DNA of 64,000 nucleotides from contig JAHHID010000014.1 in the NCBI GenBank assembly GCA_019359015.1, positions 44,704 to 108,703 of the forward strand, written 5' to 3'. The stretch comes from Spirirestis rafaelensis WJT71-NPBG6. GTDB lineage: Bacteria > Cyanobacteriota > Cyanobacteriia > Cyanobacteriales > Nostocaceae. Positions 44,728 to 55,500 of this stretch are shown piece by piece. The notes beneath the pieces were generated by a model that did not search any database, was not told the DNA's origin, and was given only the letters and a program-made list of their open reading frames with translations. The position numbers were made by a program, and so were the translations under genes. Every line of letters starts with the position of its first letter. Position 1 is the stretch's first letter.

Positions 44728-45945
44728 GTGTTAGTATTAGAGTACAAAGCAGTAGTCAATAAAAATCAGACGACTGCTATTGAGAAAGCTATTCGTACAA
44801 CTCAATTCATTAGGAATAAGGCTATCCGTTTCTGGATGGATGCACCAAGAGAATCGAAAATCAATAAAATAGCTTTAAACAATTACTCTACAGCACTGCG
44901 TAAAGAGTTTGTATTTGTTGAGGAATTAAATTCAATGGCTTGCCAGTCTGCAACCGAAAGGGCGTGGACAGCAATATTGAGATTTTACGATAATTGTAAA
45001 AAAGCGAAGCCGGGGAATAAAGGTTATCCAAGGTTTCAACATGATAACCGTTCAGTTGAGTACAAGACTTGCGGATGGTTTTTGCATCAAACTAAAAGAC
45101 GAATCACCTTTACTGATAAAAAAGGTATTGGCGAACTGAAGTTGTTGGGTAAGTGGGATATTCATACATATCCGGTTAAGTCCGTTAAGCGAGTCAGAAT
45201 TGTTAAACGTGCGGATGGCTTTTACGTTCAATTCTGTTTGGATATAGAAGCCAGTTTAGAGCCAAGAATAGGTGATGGTGAAATTGGTTTAGATGTTGGA
45301 CTGGAGTATTTTTACTCTGATTCCAATGGGCATCACCAAGCAAATCCGAGGTTCTTGATCAAGGCTGAAAAAGCCATCAAACACGCTCAAAGACGGATTT
45401 ACAAAAAGGAGAAAGGTAAGAACCAACGACGAATAGCAAGACTTAGATATGCACGGAAGCATTTAAGGGTAAGTAGGCAACGTAATGAGCATTCCAAGAG
45501 ACTGGGACGCTGCGTATGCAAGGCTAACGCCTTAGTAGCCTATGAAGATTTAAATGTGAAAGGCTTGGTAAAAAATCATTGTCTTGCGAAGTCTATTAAT
45601 GATGTGGGCTGGACTCTATTTCGTCAATGGCTGGAATATTTTGCTAGTAAGTTTGGGACTGTTGTAGTTGCCGTTCCTCCGCAATATACAAGCCAAAAAT
45701 GTAGCAGTTGTGGTGCAATTGTCAAAAAATCTTTGTCAGTTCGTACTCATGCTTGTAAATGCGGTTGTGTTTTGCACAGGGATATCAATGCAGCGAGGAA
45801 TATTCTCAATATTGGTAAACAAACTACCGGAGGGCATCCGGGAAGTAACGCTACAGGACTAGCAACCTCTACTTTACTTGGGGAAACTCTGGTAGAGCAA
45901 GTAACTAGGATGAATGTAGAATCCCCATCTTCAAGGTACTCCTAA
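44728..45945 (+). CDS. tnpB: TnpB RNA-guided nuclease (IS200/IS605-type element without TnpA)
   Basis: 405 aa, complete. RuvC catalytic triad intact: Asp189 (GLDVGLEYF), Glu273 (YEDLNVKGL), Asp352 (HRDINAARN). Zinc finger KCSSCGAIVKK ... CKCG at about 325-345. N-terminal VLEYKAVVNKNQTTAIEKAI is typical. TnpB cuts DNA guided by a reRNA (omega RNA) made from the 3' end of its own element. GTG 44728 with AAGGAGGTGG upstream. No Y1 transposase beside it. Divergent RHH gene upstream. Confidence 0.92.
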   Translation: MLVLEYKAVVNKNQTTAIEKAIRTTQFIRNKAIRFWMDAPRESKINKIALNNYSTALRKEFVFVEELNSMACQSATERAWTAILRFYDNCKKAKPGNKGYPRFQHDNRSVEYKTCGWFLHQTKRRITFTDKKGIGELKLLGKWDIHTYPVKSVKRVRIVKRADGFYVQFCLDIEASLEPRIGDGEIGLDVGLEYFYSDSNGHHQANPRFLIKAEKAIKHAQRRIYKKEKGKNQRRIARLRYARKHLRVSRQRNEHSKRLGRCVCKANALVAYEDLNVKGLVKNHCLAKSINDVGWTLFRQWLEYFASKFGTVVVAVPPQYTSQKCSSCGAIVKKSLSVRTHACKCGCVLHRDINAARNILNIGKQTTGGHPGSNATGLATSTLLGETLVEQVTRMNVESPSSRYS

Positions 45946-45952
45946 GATGGGG
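45923..45952 (+). ncRNA. Hairpin at tnpB 3' end, candidate reRNA scaffold terminus and element right end
   Basis: CCCCATCTT / AAGATGGGG around a 12-nt loop, overlapping the tnpB stop. In IS605-type elements the right end forms such a hairpin, and the reRNA runs through it into about 16-20 nt of flanking guide; the guide here would start close to AGTGTCAATGG. Confidence 0.5.
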
Positions 45953-45993
45953 AGTGTCAATGGTCTAAGTTATAAAAATCTGATGGTAAATTT

Positions 45994-46287
45994 CTAGGAA
46001 CTAGGTTCTTGCGCCGCTAAAATTGCGTTAATGGCTTCAGTATCACTGTACCAAGGTAAGCGATCATCGCTGTTGCAGGGTTGCGAAATCCAAAAACCAT
46101 CCATGTTTTGATAGAAAGTTCCGAGTAGGTTAATTCCTTTTTCTCCACCCCAGACGCGATACAAACTGCCAAATACATCAGAAACCGAATCAATTTCGTA
46201 GTAGGATGCTTTCTCTGATTGCTGGATTAGGTGAATTGCAAGGTCAAGTTGCGCGATCGCTTGATTGTCTAAAACTGTCTGAGACAT
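45994..46287 (-). CDS. Small hypothetical protein paired with XRE regulator
   Basis: 97 aa from ATG 46287 (MSQTVLDNQAIAQLDLAIHL), preceded by ATGGAGATTTCT; a longer frame to 46395 crosses the operator and is rejected. Contains SYYEIDSVSDVFGSLYRVWG and WGGEKGINLLGTFYQ. Soluble. Unrecognised. Its divergent neighbour is an XRE regulator, with a shared palindrome between them; a toxin-antitoxin-like pair is possible but not shown. Confidence 0.55.
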   Translation of the reverse strand: MSQTVLDNQAIAQLDLAIHLIQQSEKASYYEIDSVSDVFGSLYRVWGGEKGINLLGTFYQNMDGFWISQPCNSDDRLPWYSDTEAINAILAAQEPSS

Positions 46288-46368
46288 AATAGAAATCTCC
46301 ATAGTTTTGGAATAGAGAAGCGCTTTAGTTTGCGAGACGGGGGCGCTTTCTCTATATTTATTTTTTAT

Positions 46369-46389
46369 ACTACTGTTGTATACAGTAGT
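46369..46389. promoter_or_regulatory. Palindromic operator between divergent genes
   Basis: ACTACTGT / ACAGTAGT with a 5-bp spacer, followed by a second AACTAGTGTATAAT element whose TATAAT (46402-46407) may be the -10 box of the XRE gene. Confidence 0.6.
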
Positions 46390-46452
46390 TATCAACTAGT
46401 GTATAATTCTTAATTACAAAATAAGTCTAGAATTATGGAGGCGTGTACACCA

Positions 46453-46689
46453 ATGTTGATGGATGTTGTTAGACAGATAAAAGTGACAATCCCAAATTTG
46501 TCTCAAAAAATTAAGGAGGCAAGAGAAAAAGACGGAAGGTCTGTGCAGGTTTTAGCGACATTAGCAGGAATTTCCACTGCTTACTGGTATCAAATAGAAC
46601 AAAGAAAAAGACAGTGGATTTCTGAAGAGACTCTCCGTGGGATAGAACAAGCTTTAGGATTAGATTTAGGCGTAAAGTTCAATGATTGA
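46453..46689 (+). CDS. XRE-family HTH regulator
   Basis: 78 aa from ATG 46453; the frame begins at 46435, but its first bases ATGGAGG are better read as the ribosome-binding site. HTH core KIKEAREKDGRSVQVLATLA and GISTAYWYQIEQRKRQWIS, then LRGIEQALGL. Probable repressor of itself and the divergent 97-aa gene through the palindrome at 46369-46389. Confidence 0.8.
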   Translation: MLMDVVRQIKVTIPNLSQKIKEAREKDGRSVQVLATLAGISTAYWYQIEQRKRQWISEETLRGIEQALGLDLGVKFND

Positions 46690-46783
46690 TCCTACTGTGA
46701 TTAATCCCTTGGCGCTGGCTTTGGTAGGGCTAGAGGAAAGATCGCTTCTATCTTGATAGGCTGCCAATTTTTGGGAGAGTGTG

Positions 46784-47080
46784 CTAACTTGCTAACACCT
46801 GCTTTGCTGCTACTTCCATCAGCTTCTCGCTGCTGTCTCGCCCTTGTTTCAATTTGGCTTCTAGGGTATCGCAGAGGGACATCAGGCGATCGCACTTCTC
46901 TACAATGCGTTTTTGCTCAACGAGGGGAGGTAAACCAAGAGAGAAATCTAAAATATCTTTCCTTCCCATTCCTGGAACTGTAGAGCCAATGCTTAACGCT
47001 TGAAATTTCTCATAGGAAGAAATAATTAAGAGATAAATAAACTCGTAATCCAGCAAAATTGGACGTATTATCAACGCCTT
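46784..47080 (-). pseudogene. Type I restriction specificity subunit (HsdS) C-terminal fragment
   Basis: About 98 codons matching the end of HsdS: GSTVPGMGRKDILDFSLGLP, PLVEQKRIVEKCDRLMSLCD, LEAKLKQGRDSSEKLMEVAA. The N-terminal target-recognition domains are missing, and the frame is joined at about 47080 to transposase DNA. No hsdM or hsdR nearby. A leftover of a type I system. Confidence 0.8.
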
Positions 47081-47840
47081 CGTTGCGTTGACGGTAGATT
47101 TCACGGCTAAAAGGACCGCGACGTGGAACAGAGCGAGAGTCGTGGAATGGTTAAACGGATACCACGGCGGCGAAGATAATTACGGATGCGACGCAAAGTC
47201 TGCCGGACAGAATCTTCTGTCCGGCGAGCTTTGCGACCTGTGTACCCTTTGTCTCCAACTAATCGTTCTGGGCGTAAACGTGGACGACCACGCCCAGAAC
47301 GCTTGACCTCTCCTTGTTCCATCAAAAGTTCTGCGAAAAATTGACTCGTTTCGCGCTCCCTGGACTGAGAATAAAAGTTATTGGTTTACCGTTACCCTCA
47401 CAGCGAATGTGTATTTTCGTACTAAAACCACCACGGGAACGACCTAGTTTCTCGTCTTCTTCTCTTCGAGACGCTACGCGAACACCCCCTTTTTTCCACT
47501 ACTCTGCGTTCTGGTGGGCGCGTACAACTGTTCCATCAACATAATGAACCTGCCAATCGAGTTTTCCTTGTGCGTCTGCGTCTGCTTGTAGGTATTCTAA
47601 GATTTGGTTCCAAATCTTGGCTTTTTGCCACCGATAAAACCGTGTTGCCACCATGAACCCACTTTCCATAACGTTCTGGCAGGTCTGGCCACGGTGCCCC
47701 GGTTCTGAGTATCGGTGAGGATGCCATTAACAACCGTGCGGTGGTTATTATTTGGCTTGCCTGTTCTCGGTTTTTGTAGTGGTAGTAACGGTTTTAACCT
47801 TTCCCACTGTTCCGTACCTGCCGTCTCCTCGGTTCATCAT
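47081..47840 (-). pseudogene. IS5-family transposase relic, frameshifted
   Basis: Reading leftward from about 47840 in several frames: TEQWERLKPLLPLQKPRTGK, GAPWPDLPERYGKWVHGGN, DWQVHYVDGT (catalytic Asp) and RPERLVGDKGYTGRKARR. The usual C-terminal Glu segment is missing beyond REIYRQRNE. A GTTCGCGTAGCGTCTCGAAG repeat (about 47463-47485) is inserted in it. Several frameshifts; non-functional. Confidence 0.8.
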
Positions 47841-47879
47841 GACTATATAGTGCTCGCCTATTTTTAGGATACAGCGAGT

Positions 47880-48128
47880 TTGAAAACACGCCCTAGGCTC
47901 CGTGTGGGTCAAGTTATTGGAATTGTCACAATAGTAGGCTGCAAGTTTTCACAAGTTGGATCTGGCTGGGGAATGCCTGGGCAATATCAATGGCAGTTGG
48001 AGAATCCGCGAGAGATTACGCCGATTCCTTACTACTTATGCAAATCATTTTCTCATGTCAAAAGATTATTTGAATTCATTACTCATCATCAGTTTTTTGA
48101 CTTTCCGAAAATATTTATGTATGGTTGA
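47880..48128 (+). pseudogene. ASCH-like domain fragment
   Basis: The first 55 codons read VGQVIGIVTIVGCKFSQVGS and GWGMPGQYQWQLENPREITP, followed by PIPY, the end of a small ASCH-type (RNA-binding-like) domain. The protein's beginning is missing and the frame then degrades (LCKSFSHVKRLFEF). Weak assignment. Confidence 0.4.
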
Positions 48129-48289
48129 TTTTTCACAACTCATTTAGGATTGCTATATGAGCAAAAATATCAACAACTGATTCTTTAAAACCTCCGACAA
48201 AAAGCTTAGGCTTTTGGTTTGGAACTTATTCCTATTTCTCTCCCCACCGAATGCGTTTCTTGAAAGAGGGTTAACTGGGTTTGCCACAT

Positions 48290-50722
48290 TCAAGTGTGTA
48301 GCTCAACCCAACTACTGTTAAAGATAGATTTATAAATCAGGTTATGCACTTTTAAACAACCTTGATGCTTAGTCACTAGCCCTGACAAGAGCAATTCCCT
48401 TTCTTCTAAGCTGTCAAATGCTGCAACTTCTCCTTGTTGCAAAATTTGTTTATAAATCTTCAGTAGTTGAGTAGGTTGGTGTTCACTTCTAAGGATGCGA
48501 TCGCGAACAGTTCTTAGGTGCTCAGGCTGATCCTGGAATTCCCAATTATCTAAAATCTTAGCCTGCACTAAGTTTTCAATCCACTCGGCTTCTTGATTGG
48601 TAGAAATAGGGAATGAAGAATTGCGAATCAACTGACAAAGTTTTTGAGTTAGAAAAGGCTGACCACTTGTCCAGTACAAAACTTCTTTCAGCACTACTTG
48701 TGGATTACTAACTTTCTCTGTTAATCCTTGAAGTAAAGGTTGAGCTTCATGTTCTTTAAAGCCCTCTAGTTGAATCGCATAACCAATGTTAAAAGGTGTT
48801 CTCTTGTAATCTGTGATCAATTCTGTTGGTGTTACTACACCTAAGAGCGTAAAGGTTAAACGGCGATATTCTGGATTAATACTGCGTTGGTTGTAGCAGA
48901 AGCGGATGAGAGCAAAAAAATCATTAACTGGAAAATTTAAACTTAAAATACTATCTATTTCATCTATAAAAATAAAAAGTTTTTCATTCTTAATTTCCTT
49001 GAGCAGAATATCTTCAATAAATTGACCCAAGCACTGGACGGGTAATAAATCTTCTTGCTCCTTCCACCAAGCTTTCAGATTGACCTTTGAGAGCAAGCTA
49101 AAACTGCGCCATAATTCCACCACTAATCCTTTATACCATTGGTTAGGGGTCATGTGTTCACTACCAAGGCGGGTTAAGTCAATTGCTGCACAGCTAAAAT
49201 TTTCTTGCTGGAGATGATGCATCATGCGTACCATGAGGCTTGACTTGCCCATTTGTCGAGAGTTCAGCACATAACAAAACTCCCCAAGCTTTAAAGCCTT
49301 ATAAAGATGACGATCGGCAGCGCGCACTACATAAGTGGGAGCGTCCATCGGTAGGCTGCCTCCGACTTGGTAATCGTAAGTCGAGGACTGTTCTGTACTC
49401 CTAAGCAAAGCATTTTCAAATACTAGTTTGGCTTGGGTGGCTTTGAGTACTTCTAGCGTTTGTGAAAGTTCTTGGGTGCGCTCAAGAACCTTTTGTTCTA
49501 AAGTCCGGTTGGATTCGGCTAATGCTAATTCCGCCCGTTGACGTTCAGTAATTTCTTGCTTCAAGTTTACATTCAGGGCGGTTGTCTCTTCGTATAGTTG
49601 AGCATTTTTCAACGAAATAGCTGCCTGAGAAGATAATAGTTTTAAGATTTCTATTCGGTCAGATGTAAAAGCACCAGTAATCAGATTATTTTCTAAATAA
49701 AGTAGACCAATAAATTGACCTTGATGGATAATGGGTGTACACAATATAGATTGTGGTTGATTACTAATAATATAAGGGTCGTTTCTAAATTCTCTTTCAA
49801 TAACTGCATTATTTAAAACAACGCTTTCCTGGGTTATTGCTACATAATTAATTAGCGATAAAGGTAGCTGCTGATAACTTTTATCAAGCTCTGATTGCAA
49901 AACTATAAAATTATCTTTTTCCGCATCACCTTGAGCTATAATTATTAGTTTTTCTAATTTTCTCAAAATAAAAAAACCAGTTTTAGCCCCTGCATTCTCC
50001 ATGAGGATTTTCATCAGCTTTACTAGCAAACTATCTAGCACAATCTCACTAGAAATAGTTTGCGATGCTTTCATTACTGTATCCAAGTCCAGTGCATTAG
50101 AAGTTCCAGTTACTGTTAGAACTGTAGATAAAATTGGATTGATACTTTCTAGCTCAGTTATTTCTAATTTTCTGTAAAGTAAATGTGAATATTTTTCATC
50201 TAAATCTTTTACTTTGGCATTAGCACCCCAGATTAAATAACAATAGTGAGCATTCTGCATATAAGCTTCAGCAATAGTACTTTTGCCTAAAGCTAGATAA
50301 AACTTTGCTGCTAACTCGTAAGCAAGGGCTTCTTCATGAAGATATTTATTTTCATGAGCTAGAGCGATCGCTTTGTTATAACAATATGCTGCCTTAGTTT
50401 CTCGTCCTAAAATCCGATAACGCTCTGCCTCTATAAGGAAAAACTTGTTTAAATGATTCATTGGGGCATAATACGCCCATTTTTTTATTTTCTTTTGGCT
50501 AGCTTGCATCTTCCGATACAATCGGTTTTGCTCTATTTTAGCGGCAGAAGAATGTATTGCAAGTTGAATCAGTGCGTTGTAAAAATGAAATATTGGGACA
50601 TTTAGAGTTCCTACTAAACCATCTAAATACTTTTCAGCTATAGCTGCGTTTTCAAAAGCTTGTTGGTACTGCTCAAATAAGTAACAAAGTATGAGCTTAT
50701 CAAAAATAGCTGAAAAATTATG
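48290..50722 (-). pseudogene. C-terminal half (TPR end-GAF-AAA) of the frameshifted giant Ser/Thr kinase
   Basis: Independent ATG at 50521, but the frame is open and homologous-looking up to about 50722 ([20 protein letters not shown]). Numbering from 50521: residues 1-120 complete the alpha-helical TPR-like region ([20 protein letters not shown]); 145-310 are a GAF domain ([20 protein letters not shown]); 315-370 coiled coil; 385-735 an AAA-like ATPase of the AAA_35 type with P-loop [11 protein letters not shown] and Walker [11 protein letters not shown]. Where relatives carry a histidine kinase, this protein carries the AAA module. Could be expressed separately. Confidence 0.8.
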
Positions 50723-53700
50723 TTTTGGTTATTATTATTCTCTAGTTGACTAAGCGAAATTTCTGCTTCATTATAAACTTGACCAACTAAACGATATGGA
50801 CAATCAGAATGTCCCATTAGATTTAAAACTGTTTGCCAAGTCAGAAATATACTTTGAGAATATAGCTCTTGCTTAAATTTCTGAATGGCCTGGCTGTACT
50901 TTGCTATCTCTTGTTCAACAAAAGCTAAATTCTGACCTACATAATAAGAATATAAAGAGTAAACAAATGCACTATAGCTAGCATATTGTAAATCTCCTGT
51001 TTCTAGACCAATGCTATAAGTTTCAACTAAAATTGGTAATATTTGCCTAGTATCTTCTTGCCAATGTTTGACAAAAGCATTAACAAGATAAGTTACCCTG
51101 GCTTTGATTTTTGAGGCATTTAAAGGCTCTAGCAATTCTAATGCCAAATTTCCAAAACAATAGCCCGAACTAATATTTCCTAATCTCCCACAAAGAATTA
51201 GCCCATAACATGCATACATCATTGCTGATAAGTCTGTATTACCGTACTTAATTGATAAATTAACTCCTTTAAAAATAGCTATTGGTAATAAGTTAGGAGT
51301 AGCGAAGTAGGCGGCAGTAGCAATAGCTGATAGAATCCTCATGATTGCTAATATCCTAGTGTCGCTCATTTCCGGCAAGTCGATTAAATCTTCAATTCGT
51401 TTTCCTAATAATGTTAACTTTGTCTCTAATAAGCAAAGTAGAATGTCAAATTTGCTTGGTTGTTTAGGCAACCTCACTCCTAAGAGCTTCAGAACTATTA
51501 GCCCCGTATCGATTGCTTTTTGTATTTGGTTTTGTGTACTATAAGCAGAGATTTTTATTTCATAAACCTTCACCCTGTCAAGCAGTGTAATAGCTTTTTG
51601 CAGTACCACTGAGGCTAATATCTCCATTTGCTCGAATTGACCGCATAAGTAAGCTGCCTCTACTGCTTCTACAAACAGTGCTAAGGTTAGGTCATAGCAC
51701 CTCTGCCAACTTTCCTCTCCTAACAGGTTTATGCCTATCATCAAGTACCTTAACGCTGGTTCATAGGCTACCGATGCCTTCGCCTTCTTTCCAACTTTGA
51801 GATTTAATTGAGCTAGATTGTCCTTCTCTATTTGCTGTTGAATGCAATTGCAGCCTAGATTGAGTTGGTCAATGATGTCAAAAATTTTCTGTTCTCGCTC
51901 TTGGGGTGGTGTGTTTTCTAACAGCAATTGTCCTACTTGATAATGTACGACTTGCTTTTGGGCTTCAGGAATCAGACAATAAGCTGCTTGTTGAATGCGA
52001 TCATGGGCAAACTTGTATTCGACTTTAACTTCCGTTGCCAAACCTTGGATATCAAAATCAGTTAACTTGTAAGTATCGCTCAAGGGTAAGATTAGACCTG
52101 CTGCGATCGCTTTCCACAAATCAGATGCGGTTTCTCTAGGAGATTTTTTATAGACAATTGCCAAGGTTTCGAGGCTGAAAGAGTCGCCAATACAGGCACC
52201 TAGCTTTAATACTGCTTGTGTATTGTCTCCTAGCTGTCGTAGCTTGTCAGCCATGAGTTCGACAACATTATCAGTAATTCCTCTTCTTTGAATTGGCGCT
52301 AAATCCCACTGCCAAGCGCCACTCTGGAAGTTAAATCTCAAAAATTCTTCATTATAGAGTAACTTCAAAAATTCATTGATAAAGAATGGATTGCCATAAG
52401 TTTTATTAAGTACTAATTCTGCTAGCAATCTGACCTTTTCTGGTGAATAGTTGAGAGTATCAGCAGTTAACTGGGTGATATTGAATAAACTTAAGTTACT
52501 AAGTAAAATTTCATTGACAATTGCTCCTACCTTCCTAATGTTATCGATTGTCAATAGCAATGGATGACTACCACTAACTTCGTTATCTCGATAAGCACCG
52601 ATAATCAACAAATAGCGATTGTCGGAAGCTGTCATTAACAGTTCAATCAATTTTAATGAAGCGCGATCGCTCCACTGAAGATCGTCCAAGAAAAGAACGA
52701 GTGGGTGTTCTGCTTGGGCAAATACTCGAATGAAGTTTTGAAACACCAAGTTAAAGCGATTTTGAGCTTCTGCTGCTGAGAGTTGGGGTACGGCTGGTTG
52801 TGAACCAACAATCAGCTCTATTTCAGGGATAACATCAACAATCACTTGTGCGTTGGAGCCGAAGGCCGCTAACAGCTTTTCTCGCCAAGTATTTATTTCG
52901 GCGCTTGCTTGGGTGAGTAATTGTCGAGTTAAAGAGCGAAAAGCTTGAACCAAACAGCTATAGGGTATATTTCTTTGAAATTGATCGAATTTACCAACAA
53001 TAAAGTATCCCTGCTGCTTTGTAATTGGCTTATAAATTTCCTGCACTAAAGATGACTTGCCAATGCCAGAATATCCTGTCACCAGCATCATTTCATTGGT
53101 TCCCTGGCTGACGCGTTCCATCGCAGCTAACAAAGTGCTAATTTCCTGTTCTCTGCCATAAAGCTTTTGTGGAATTTGAAACTTGCCCGAAACATCGTGT
53201 TGGCTCAACGGAAAGGGGCTAATCTGCCCTGCGCTCTGCAACTGCCGTAGACATGCCTCCAAATCTGCCTTAATTCCATAGGCGGATTGATAGCGATCCT
53301 CGGCATTTTTTGCCATTAACTTCAGCACGAGATCGGAAATTACTGGGGGAATTTGCGCTCTGCGATCGCGTGGTGGCACAGGTTGTCTAGCAATATGGCA
53401 ATGCACCAATTCCAAGGTATCCTGAGTAGAAAAGGGCAACTGTCCAGTTAGTAATTCATAGAATGTTATTCCTAAGGAGTAAAAATCTGTGCGATAATCA
53501 ATTGCCCGATTCATCCTTCCAGTTTGTTCTGGAGAAATATACGCTAGGGTTCCCTCTAATAAATTTGGGTTACGGAAAGTTGAGACTTCTCTGGAAAGCA
53601 CCGTAGAAATGCCAAAGTCGATCAGTTTGAGTTGACCTGTTTTCTGATTCCAAACAATATTAGACGGATTAATATCTTTATGTATAATGTGTTGCTCGTG

Positions 53701-54054
53701 TATCTGACTGAGGATGTCAACAATTTTAATAGCAAGGGGCAAAAACTCATTCAGGGTGAATTGTCTGCCCTGTATTAATTTGGTCAGCGATTCACCACCA
53801 AAATCTTCTAATACCATCAACCATTGGTGTCGATCGCTTTCCAGGCTGTAGACATCTATCACGCCTGTCAGGTTGAGATTTTTGGTTATTTGATACTCAC
53901 GCTGGAACTGAGCTATTGTTTTTGGGCTAGGATAGGCTGGCTTGAGTATTTTGAGGATAACTCTTTGGTCGTCTACTCTTTGCTGTGCGCGATAGACCAA
54001 GGAGTGATCGCTTTCGTGGATGATTTCCTTAGCGTGATAACCTAAAATATTCAT
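50638..54054 (-). pseudogene. N-terminal half of giant Ser/Thr kinase-ATPase-TPR protein (frameshift at about 50720)
   Basis: 1138 aa. Residues 1-265 are a Hanks-type protein kinase (VILKILKPAYP lysine, HKDINPSNIVWN, LIDFGIS). 290-560 are an AAA-type ATPase (P-loop VTGYSGIGKSSLVQ, LVLFLDDLQWSD), followed by a helical TPR-like region. The frame ends at TAA 50638 after ISSYFVTYL, and the next helix continues in another frame at about 50722. Loss of one base near 50720 explains it: restoring it joins [12 protein letters not shown]. Family members are large cyanobacterial signalling kinases. ATG 54054. Confidence 0.85.
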
Positions 54055-54132
54055 TACTAAGTATGAGTAGTCGTGATTCTATTTGAGATTGCAGCTCAAT
54101 TATTGCTTAATTGATTAGCCATTCTTCAAGAG

Positions 54133-55500
54133 CTATCTGCTTGTATTGTTGATTCTGAAATACTGCCGATATAACTGACAGCTAAGTACAGCTTGATTTT
54201 CATGTAACTTAATCAGCCCCATGCTGCTTAACTTATAAGTCAAAATTGGTTCTAATTGTATGGGTTGGGGAGCATTAATGACTTGGTGAAGAGCGATCGC
54301 CAAATTCGGCTGTTGTTGCAAAGTTGCCCAAAGACGTTGCAAGTGATGGTAGTAAATTCCAGTGGGTGTGGGAGCAGCTTCCAAAACTTGTGCTAGAGTC
54401 ATCTTCTCATGACTTAGGTAATAAAGTGCTGTATGTATTAATGCCGGGTGTCCCCCGACTGTTGCCATGAGAAGTTTGGCTTCCTCACCATCCCTCCAAT
54501 TAACCCTCCAATTGAGTCTGTAGCATTGGGCTAACTGCTGCACGTGCTCTAGACTGAACTCATTTAAAACAATCGGTAGCCCTACATTAAAAGGCGACTG
54601 GTTTAGCTGTAGGGGAACATAGATATCGCTTGACTTGACTATAATTAAACGCAGTTTTTGCCAAATTGGTAGTCTTTTAGCTTCTTCGTACCACGAGCGC
54701 AATAAAGGTAAAAAATCTTTCACTACTTGCGGATGCTCAAAAATTTGATTCACTTCATCCAAAGCCAAGACGAGGGGAGAATCTATTTGCTTTAGCAGAT
54801 AGTCTTGAAAGTAGAGGGTACAGCTGACTTTGCTGCCCATGTCTTCATCCCAATATTCATCTAGTTTTGGTTCTAGTTGCAACTGACGGGTGACATTGGC
54901 ACACAACCAGCGCAAGAAACGATTTGGTTCGCTCAAAATTGTTGAGTCAACTTGCTCTAGGTTTAAGCTAGCTGTGCGGTAATTGATGCAATTAGCATAG
55001 TCTAAAATCCTCAACAGTAATGAGGTTTTCCCCATTTCTCTAGGAGATGTAATTCTCACTAAGGCTCCTGGTTTAGCAATCTCTTCACATATCTGTGCTT
55101 TTAGGGCAGAGTCTTCAATGTAAAAAGGAGAGCCGAGAGGAACTGAACCGCTAGGGAAGCAAGGCAACATATCTTGGTTGATATTGGAGGAAATGCTAAC
55201 AGGAAGTTGCTTAAATGGCATTGTATGGGCGTTTAAACTAGCAGCATAATCCTCCAGCAGGGAACGACAATTTTTTTTAGTAATGCGGCTGCCAATCAAC
55301 ATAGAAAGTTTTTGGCACAACTCTGGCGCAACGACATTAGAAAGATATCCGGGGCTGTAGCCACCTTCTTGAGCTGTTTGGTTATAAGTCCAATTCTGCC
55401 AAATACCCCGCAAAATCAAAGTTTCTGGCACATTAAGAGGGCAGCTTTGGATGGTAAGCAGCTTGTTGTTAACAATTTCCAGCAGAGAATCGAGGTTCAT
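54133..55500 (-). CDS. HTH + AAA_35-type ATPase
   Basis: 455 aa. Residues about 1-85 have a helical, HTH-like head (LRGIWQNWTYNQTAQEGGYS, YLSNVVAPELCQKLS) of the type found in vWA-MoxR-associated conflict proteins. 120-440 are an AAA-like ATPase with P-loop TSPREMGKTSLLL and LALDEVNQIFEHP. The same ATPase family is fused to the neighbouring giant kinase. Soluble. Starts 79 bp upstream of the kinase gene on the same strand and may be its operon leader. Confidence 0.8.
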   Translation of the reverse strand: MNLDSLLEIVNNKLLTIQSCPLNVPETLILRGIWQNWTYNQTAQEGGYSPGYLSNVVAPELCQKLSMLIGSRITKKNCRSLLEDYAASLNAHTMPFKQLPVSISSNINQDMLPCFPSGSVPLGSPFYIEDSALKAQICEEIAKPGALVRITSPREMGKTSLLLRILDYANCINYRTASLNLEQVDSTILSEPNRFLRWLCANVTRQLQLEPKLDEYWDEDMGSKVSCTLYFQDYLLKQIDSPLVLALDEVNQIFEHPQVVKDFLPLLRSWYEEAKRLPIWQKLRLIIVKSSDIYVPLQLNQSPFNVGLPIVLNEFSLEHVQQLAQCYRLNWRVNWRDGEEAKLLMATVGGHPALIHTALYYLSHEKMTLAQVLEAAPTPTGIYYHHLQRLWATLQQQPNLAIALHQVINAPQPIQLEPILTYKLSSMGLIKLHENQAVLSCQLYRQYFRINNTSR

